Below are positions 56,865 through 64,000 of a stretch of DNA of 64,000 nucleotides, piece by piece. A program made the position numbers and the translations under genes. How positions within the stretch are numbered: the stretch's first letter is position 1; each line of letters begins with the position of its first letter. Origin of the DNA: Cryptomeria japonica (lineage: Eukaryota > Streptophyta > Pinopsida > Cupressales > Cupressaceae); the NCBI RefSeq assembly GCF_030272615.1, contig NC_081407.1, positions 148,737,744 through 148,801,743 of the forward strand. Reading direction: 5' to 3'. The notes beneath the pieces were generated by a model. That model was not told the DNA's origin, ran no database searches, and was given only the letters and a program-made list of their open reading frames with translations.

Positions 56865-57891
56865 AACTTTGTAATTATAACAATTTATATAATATTTATT
56901 CATAAACTAGTTAGTTTGATTTCTAGCAAACTAGTACAATCAATTACATATTCGTCTACATTATTTTTAGATGTGCTATAAGAAAATGAAGGTAAATTTG
57001 AATATATTTTTCATTTTATTTTTTATTTTTTTGAGTATATATATATATATAAGTTGAGTTTTTTTTTTGAATTCATTTATCATATACACATTTTTTTAAT
57101 GTAATTTTGATTTATCTTTTTTCTATGTTTAGATGTATTAACTCTCTCACACATACACACACATCGTATCAACTCATTTAATGTTCACATTTATTTTTAC
57201 ACATGTATTTTCTAAGATGATATTAGTTTGTTTTAAATAAAAAATTCTTGGGATTAGTGTGTTTATCTTTGCAATTGTGGAGTCATTTTGATTTGATTTA
57301 AGTTTTTAAATTTAAATTTGAAATTCATAATTATTCCCTCTTTGTCCAAGGTTGACCAAACACAAGTTTGTGCAATATGTTGCTATGTATTTGTATTTAA
57401 AAATATTTAGTTTTTTCATTCTAATCATTTAGGAAAGTTAAAAGATATTCAAAGAAAAAAGAAATCAATTGCATCTAAATGATTCAATTGACGTTCTAAA
57501 GGAACCCGACATCACACAATCATTTTAGAGATATCTCCATAAGTAAAGAGTATTGTTTGTGATTTTTTCATTATTAAGGGGTTCATCAAGGTAAATTCCC
57601 TTGTGGCTCAATTTTATGACAACATCACAAGGGTATTTATGAATAACACTAACCCTTATAGATATATTATATATACTTTCCATCTAATTCTTGTATATAT
57701 CTCTCAATTTGATCCATATCTGATCATTTTCCTTTCAAAACAATCTTGTATCTGTAATGCCCCGCCAGGAATTCCCGAAGGGATTAAACTTATTAAAGTT
57801 TGGGAGAATGCGTAGAGCACTCCGTTGTTTTTTTAATTCGCCGATTACAAATTATTTAGATAATTATTAAATGTGATTTATATTTATATTT

Positions 57892-57892
57892 A

Positions 57893-57927
<35 letters not shown>
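57892..57927 (+). repeat. (GT)n microsatellite inside the solo LTR
   Basis: About 17 GT units, with a shorter GT run at 58011-58024. Confidence 0.95.
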
Positions 57928-57930
<3 letters not shown>

Positions 57931-60028
57931 TTTAAATTGATAATGAGGTTAGTGGGATATTGTTTGTTTTTTTAAATGGTTTTCAGATTTCGAATTTATT
58001 ATATATATCTGTGTGTGTGTGTGTACTATTTTTTTGGAATTAGTAATATGAATTAAATGTTAAGATTGATTCAATACAATCATAATTGATATGTGAAAAT
58101 AAAGGCTATATGAATAGTCATCAATTAAGTTTAGTCGATATGATTTTTAATTGAAAGGATTTGTTTTGATTTAAATAATTATTTTAGTTTTCAAAGGTAT
58201 TTAATTGTTATTTTTATTAATTAGAAATTTGAAGGCAAATGGAATTTGTTTAAAGCCAAATTGGCTTTAATGGGAAAAGATTTATATTTATTTTAAATGA
58301 TGGCTTACATAGTCTACAAGTTGTTTTGAAAGGGTGTATGGTTTTTAAATCAAGTATTTTGCAAGTCTATTTGGGGTGTATGTTTACTTAGACCCTTTTT
58401 TATGCGATATTCCCTATTGTGGATTTTCTTATCATGAAGGAGTCAGTTTATTGAAAGAGCTGCAATTAGATAATATTAGTTTTTAATTGTATTTTGAGTG
58501 ATCGTTGTGATTCCTTAACATGGATGTGTTTAGAGTGCAAGTGTACCCTTTTGAGTATTTACTCTGATTGGTGGATTTTTGGTGTTGATTTGAGAGAGTC
58601 ATTCTCGTGTAATCATGGCATGTTGTTGAATGTAAGTCTATTGTGCAAGTTGATTTGATTAAGTTTTGATTGTGGTTGTGCTTGCTTTATTTTGGTTGTG
58701 GTCTTGTCTTGTGAATAGACCAATTATTCGTTTCACACCCCCAGTTGGTTTAACCTTGGTAGAAGGTTTGTATAACCAAGTTGTTTTTCAGTTTTGTATT
58801 TGAACTCCTTGTGTCAATTGGCTTTTGTGATTTGCCTTGGGGATCTTTGGAGGTTGTGTAGTGTCATAAGGAAGAGTGGCTTCTAAGTGGGGGTCCGAGC
58901 CCAAAGTGGTTGCCGGGATAACCTCTTGGAAGTTGAATAATAAGTGATAACTTAATAAACTGGAGTTGGGTTTCAAATATTGATCAAGATTAATTGTGCC
59001 TCGCTCATGCTTGAGTGCTAGTATAGACTCAGGATTCAGTGGGAAGGTCTGGAATGGCAAACCAACTAGCTTGTCTTCACGAAAAGTTTGTTGGGTCCGC
59101 ATGAGTCATGGATGGGGGCCGAGGTTCAGGAGAGGTTACTAGGATAACCCAAGATGGGGGTCGGGGCCTATGGAGGCCTGTCAAGATAACCCATACCAGC
59201 TATGCGATGACACTCTTCCCTTATGTTCACTAGTGTGTAGTCATGTGTTGGATTTACCTGGAGCACTCTTGTGGGAGTCTTATTTGTATACTTATGCCTT
59301 GTGTGAGTACCTGATGTGCATTTTAGACCATGTGATGTTTTATTGTGGTTTGTTTGAGGGCCTTATTACTATCTCCTAGCATAGAGGGGTGGTTCCTTTT
59401 TGGGCCACATGGTCGGGTGGTAGTGCCACTTTCCATTGGGTATTTTGTTTGTGCCTTCTTGTGAGGGATTAGCTTCGCAGGTGCTCCTAATATTTCTCTT
59501 GGATTCATTTCATTACATTGTATCGGTTGGATCCTTCTTATTCTTCTTGGTTCATATTTGCATCTCTTGGACCCTTATGTGGTCAGTTGTATCATATGTT
59601 ATATGTATGCCTTCATGGCAGTTGTAATTTGATGTAATCATTATATAATTTTTTATGAGATTTGATGTATTAAGTGCACTTGTAATACTAAGTTATCCTT
59701 GCAATGTAAAATAAATGTATTATGATGTGAGTTAAATGTTAGGATTTCTATCTTTAATTAATTCAGTAATGTAATGTAATTGAATGTTTTATCAAAAATG
59801 AAGTATAGAAATGATAGTGTTATCTCGTGCAAGGAATGAAACAATCATTGATTAGTGTAATTAAGATTCTAATAGTTGAATGCATTTCTTAAATGGATTA
59901 ATTGACCTTAAGAAAATATTAGTTTAATTAATTCACGTTGGGAAACCCTTTAGGAGTTTGAGATAAGTCTTCTGCATGTGCAACTTCTATTGCAATGTTT
60001 ATCTTTTACGTTTGTGTTCTATTTTATT

Positions 60029-60031
<3 letters not shown>

Positions 60032-60119
<88 letters not shown>
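60032..60119. repeat. (AT)n microsatellite, 44 units
   Basis: A pure AT dinucleotide run near the right end of the solo LTR. It is fully self-complementary and may extrude as a cruciform. Length is likely to vary between individuals or be mis-assembled. Confidence 0.97.
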
Positions 60120-60122
<3 letters not shown>

Positions 60123-60184
60123 CACTCTTCTCGAGTGTTTGTAGTTGTATCCTTTAGGGTTTCTTGGCAGGGCATTACAGTATC

Positions 60185-60903
60185 TTTCAATTGTGTACCA
60201 TTCTCCTCAATTCTACCTTAGTGGCCATCAAAATCAATGGAATTTTAATCTATACTGTCACATGTTGGGCTTCACTAAAATTATTCAACCATAATTTTTT
60301 CCATTGTGATTCTAATCAATCTCAAAATTATGAAGGAAAACAAATATCAACATTTGGAGACCACTGAATAATCATATCTACAATTATTTATTTAAATCAA
60401 TGTTTTTTTCCCTAAGAAAATGGAACATGAGAGCTAGAGGTCCCAAACATTTCCTCAACTAAGGAATGGCCAAATATAATGAGAATAAGAGAATTTCCCA
60501 TTAAAAGTAGAATAGGAGGAAGTTTATGATATTTACTTTGATCTTGGCTCCTCCATGCAAATTTTTGATAAAGGTCATTTATATACACTCTAGATGTGGC
60601 TCACCACTACTGCATGTAAATCATAAATGACATGAAAATACATTATTTGATTAGATGGATGATAGATTACTCATTCTCATGTGGAAATAATCAAAGGATA
60701 ATGGAGAATCTAGGGGATTAGTCTCTCACAAGGAATAAGTACTCACATTGTAGAAACGATATTGAATTCAAAGTTATGGTTGTGTAGTTATGAATCACAA
60801 TTTTCACATGTAGAATATTAAGTTCTCACTAGATGTTTTTAATGAGATGTTTAGACAAATACTTTATATCTCAAAATAGCTTTTAGGTGAGCTAATTTAA
60901 TGG
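60185..60903 (+). other. Copy B resumes after the solo LTR; no gene
   Basis: It matches copy A at 14.33-14.78 kb, 15.59-15.76 kb and 34.41-34.50 kb without the two copy A insertions. It provides the empty sites for the acatg and aaggt target duplications. Confidence 0.75.
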
Positions 60904-61967
60904 TGTAGACACCTAAATTTGACTAATCAATTTAATCAAATTTAAATTCCCTTAACTAATAAATTAATTAAAAATCTTAATTAATTAGCCCATTCCTTCA
61001 ATTAATTAATCTAATTAATTGATTCCAACTTTCAACCCCCTTTGATTAATTAATTTAATTAATTAATCATCTCTTCCAAATCCTTGAATTAATTAAATTA
61101 ATTAATTAATTCCTCCTTTTTCTCCCTTTTATTTGAATTATTTAAATTCAAATATCCTATTTAGAGCACATGGCTCCTAACCCTCCCTCTAACTAACCCT
61201 TCATCTAACCCCCAACCTTTCCCTTGGGTTAACCAACCCTATCCTCTCAACCAACCTTATCCTTCTGAACCACCCCCAAACTAACCTTATCCTAATCTTA
61301 TCCTAACCTCCCCTCACATGTGTGTGTACACACATATTGCCCTAATTTTCTGAATATTAAGAAATTGATCCTATTTTGGTTGTCTCCCTCCCAAAATGGA
61401 CATGTTTCCTTGAAGGACACATGTCAAACCCCTTTTGACAGGTGTCCCTCTTGATGATACTTGTCAAATCCCTTTTGACATATGTTCCTTTTGAGGACAC
61501 TTGCCAATCCTCCTTGAGCTTGAGGAAAAGTGTTGCCTTCTCTCAATCCCTTCCTCTCCTTCCTCTCCTATTTAATCCCCCTCCATTTTAGAGCAACTCC
61601 TCCACTTTCATTCATTTGTAATTCCATAATGCAACATTTTATCCACACTTGTCATATCCATACTATTATAATGCCCAATTTCATATCCATATCCATTCAT
61701 CTTGTCATAACATCCTAAACCCAATCAACATATCAACATCACGGAGCACGAACGAGCATGAGCTAGCGTCATGAGCACACATCCAAATCGGGGATAATCA
61801 AATCAAAGTTGGAGTATGAGGTTTGTGTTTACTTTATTATTGCTTCTTTATCTCATTTCCTTCTTTTTAAACATCCCAATCTTGAGGCTTTTGAGTTAAT
61901 GGCTTGCTTGATTGTTTAGTTTATCTTTCGATCAATTTAGTATAGCACACATATTTACCTCACACAT
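60904..61967 (+). repeat. 5' LTR, 1.06 kb, related to the LARD-type LTR
   Basis: It shares with 23192-24216 the start 'TGTA.ACACCTAAA', an AATTAATT-rich first third, the 'gagcacatggctcctaac' phrase followed by CCTAACC-rich sequence, and several 'gacacttg.ca' phrases. Length is also similar (1,064 bp against 1,026-1,046 bp). It is clearly diverged, so a sister family rather than the same one. Confidence 0.7.
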
Positions 61968-62118
61968 TGTCTGGCACGCCCGATGGGACCCACTTTGCAG
62001 ATCGACATAATGGTTTTATGAGTGGTCATTTTGTAGGTATTCTCATGCTGGAAGATGGGAAATTGCGTCACCATTAACCTAATTTTTGCAGGTTTTCGTA
62101 CAGATTTGCACCTAGTTT

Positions 62119-62280
62119 TAACTAATTCACATTTGTTGTTACAATAATTCACAATCGCTTGAACAAAAAATCATAATCGCCATTACAGTAATTTGCAATC
62201 GCTCACACAATGATTCACATTTTCTCAGATATTAATTCACATTTGCATTGATGTTGATTCACATTTGCTGAGTTAAAATT
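62119..62280 (+). repeat. Tandem array of about 22-bp units, block 1
   Basis: About seven units of the type 'aattcacatttgct' plus a variable tail, with 'cacaatcgct' variants. They follow the primer-site-like sequence by roughly 130 bp. Confidence 0.75.
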
Positions 62281-62696
62281 GAACTTTGGGGCTTTTTGAT
62301 GATTTTTTCACATTCTGTGTTGGCTCTATTTTATCTGCTTCTATGCATTTCCAGAACTTAAAAATGTTAATTAGGGCAGATTATATGAGCAATTTTGTGA
62401 AATTTGTTAACTATGGTCTAAAAAATCAAATGTAAAGTTGCAGGTTCTTGTGAGTAGGCAGAGCGTAGGAGATCACACAAGGCACAAGGACGAATCATCA
62501 AAGCAGAAGCGATCATTCGTGAAATCGAGGAACAAATCAAAAACCTTGAGTATGAACAATAGATGGTGGAAATTATCTTGAAATTCAACATGTCCCCAAC
62601 CTCGCTTTGACTTTGATAACCTTAATTTCTCAAAATTCTATCATTCTATTTTTTGCAAAGTTGAGAATTTCTTTTTTGGTATTCTGCTAACTGATG

Positions 62697-62850
62697 CGCA
62701 ATCACTCAAATAGTAATTCACAATTGCCATTACAGTAATTCACATTTGCTTACATATTAGTTCACATTTTCTCACACAGTGATTCACATTTGCTTAGATA
62801 TAAATTTGCATTTGCTCTATTAGTGAGTTGCAATCGCTCTGTTGATTTGA
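62697..62850 (+). repeat. Tandem array of about 22-bp units, block 2
   Basis: About seven more units of the same type ('agttcacattttctcacaca', 'attcacatttgcttagat'), separated from block 1 by about 420 bp of different sequence. Confidence 0.75.
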
Positions 62851-64000
62851 TGTTTCTCAATTTTTGCTTTATCTTTGTTTGTAGGTGTTTTTACGTGTTA
62901 CTAACTCTCTATCTGTAGCACATGGAAAAAACAAGGTCCCTACAAAGGTGTTTCAAATAGTCAAAGACAATATAAAACCCCAAACTATTAACCCAATTTA
63001 CTTGCAGGGACATTCCGATCGGTTAAAGAAAAATTTCAAAACTACTAATGGTTTATTTTGTAGGGGTAACTTAGGAGTGTGTTTGCTTTTTAGAGTAAAA
63101 AATCTTATTTGGGGATTAAAATTGAACCTTTTTTCTTTTGTGTTTGGCACACTTGTGCACTCATAGGGTGGACTGACAGTTACACCTATTATCCTCGCCC
63201 CTCGCCTTCGTGGATCTTGGGTGATGAGAAAGGTGGTTAACAATGCCCATTTTTATGTTTATTAGCGAATCACCTCTTGGGGGCCTCATCACCTCAAGGG
63301 AGTGTTTCAAAATAGGGGCACGTTGGGGATAACATCTCTCCCAACGTGACCTCGAGCAGTGTTTTTCATGCCGCTATATAAATACCTGGTCAAACAACTG
63401 GAGTGTTGAGTGAATTCATTGTATGTGGAGGCCTTCTTTGCATCGATAAGCTTAATTAGAGCCTTAAGTGACTTGCTTCGCGAAATGATTGTTGGATTGG
63501 ACCTATTGGAAAATTACTACGAACCAATGTTATAGTGGCCCCAATCCTTCTACTTACTAGCTTAGGTGTTGTGATATGCGCATGCCAAAGACACCCCTCA
63601 TGTACCCTCCAATTGGAGATAGAGAATTTCTCTAGATCCTCAGATCTCTAGAAATTTGAAGCTTGGCATGCTCGAGAAGTGTGTGCTGAGGGTGGAGCCA
63701 ATGCTGCCTAGCTTTTATCTATCCTGTTGGATGTGGTATTTTATGGTTAGAGGATTCAACAAGTATCACCTTTGACTATCCTAGGAAGTGCATATATGCT
63801 TTTCATTATCATATTTACATGTTTTTCGTGTTTGGTGTCGAAATAATCTTTGTCAAATATCAACTCAAAACATCAAACAATCTCACATCGCTAGGTCCTA
63901 ACTTGGTCTCATCCTTTAACACTTGTCCTTTTGATCTATTAATTTTGTGTCAGTTGTCTCGTTACACTGTCAAAATTTACCTAGGTCAAGTGTCAAATCA
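62851..64000 (+). other. Unassigned leader or unrelated DNA at the window end
   Basis: The open frame 62885-63166 has no family motif. A TATA-like 'ctatataaatacc' lies at about 63375, preceded by GC-richer sequence. It could be another LTR promoter or part of the element's leader. I cannot assign it. Confidence 0.35.

Larger units (their letters stand above)
57753..60179. mobile_element. Solo LTR, 2.4 kb, TSD gatgc-type site gtatc
   Basis: It starts TGTAATGCCCCGCCAGGAA and ends TTCTTGGCAGGGCATTACA, with 13-19 bp of imperfect terminal complementarity. Perfect gtatc duplications flank it at 57748-57752 and 60180-60184. Copy A shows the empty site 'cttgtatctttcaat' near 14.32 kb. There is no coding region, PBS or partner LTR. 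TG/CA ends with a 5-bp duplication favour a solo LTR over a DNA transposon. It contains two (GT)n tracts and an (AT)n tract. Related decayed sequence lies at 3.7-4.7 kb. Confidence 0.85.
47540..60903 (+). repeat. Copy B of the direct segmental duplication
   Basis: Counterpart of 9.75-34.50 kb. It contains its own SINE ortholog, the 88-bp array (three units) and short microsatellites. It lacks the MITE, the 806-bp solo LTR, the four-level nest and the Athila-type element. Compared with copy A it has an extra 49.88-56.64 kb block, the solo LTR at 57753-60179, and is cut at 60904 by another LTR element. Boundaries are approximate. Confidence 0.72.
60904..64000 (+). mobile_element. LTR retrotransposon, left part only (runs off the window)
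   Basis: It begins TGTAGACACCTAAATTTGAC at 60904, directly after 'aatgg' in copy B sequence. The LTR runs to about 61967, then a primer-site-like 'tggcacgcccgatgggacc' (61973-61991) follows. Repeats and unassigned leader sequence fill the rest. No gag or pol is recognised up to 64000. The LTR resembles that of the LARD-type element in layout, so this may be a relative. The 3' LTR and right target duplication are outside the window. Confidence 0.7.

Noticed and set aside
57753-60179. DNA transposon with terminal inverted repeats
   Set aside because: The ends are complementary, but TG...CA termini with a 5-bp duplication and no transposase fit a solo LTR better.

Overview
The window looks like an intergenic, transposon-dominated stretch of a large plant nuclear genome. 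It is AT-rich and full of LTR retrotransposons of plant lineages: Ty3/gypsy chromovirus, Athila and Tat, and Ty1/copia. It also holds a tRNA-derived SINE, MITEs and long microsatellites. I see no intact host protein gene, no bacterial-type operon and no CRISPR array. A seed plant is well supported; a gymnosperm is only a guess from the nested, decayed LTR elements.

Layout. Positions 1-5.2 kb are unassigned AT-rich DNA plus a decayed LTR fragment. Positions 5.2-8.5 kb hold a minus-strand relic of a Tat-lineage element. From about 9.75 kb a segment (copy A) begins that recurs, in the same orientation and order, from about 47.5 kb (copy B). Copy B contains no counterpart of most later insertions, so it serves as an empty-site reference. 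Copy A received a TA-flanked MITE (12.2 kb), a massively expanded microsatellite (12.8-13.7 kb), a solo LTR (14.8 kb), a four-level nest (15.77-34.41 kb) and a complete Athila-type element (34.82-45.84 kb). Copy B received a 2.4-kb solo LTR (57.75 kb) and an LTR element running off the window end (60.9 kb).

The nest, outermost to innermost, is: a solo LTR (TSD aaggt); a chromovirus (TSD gaccc); a non-coding LTR element of LARD type (TSD gatgg/aatgg); and a minus-strand Ty1/copia element (TSD cgaac). Each host sequence resumes on the far side of its guest. The order of insertion can therefore be read directly.

The most unusual structure is the left end of the chromovirus. In place of U3 it carries an inverted copy of the LTR 3' end fused to a direct R-U5-like segment, and this aberrant molecule is flanked by a perfect 5-bp TSD. 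It therefore formed before integration, and its geometry fits fold-back self-priming of minus-strand strong-stop cDNA. Other points of interest are an extra 700-codon reading frame after pol in the Athila-type element, tandem 21-22 bp leader repeats in two related non-coding LTR elements, a 5S-rRNA-like fragment, and a predominance of stop codons explicable by C-to-T change in all three coding elements.
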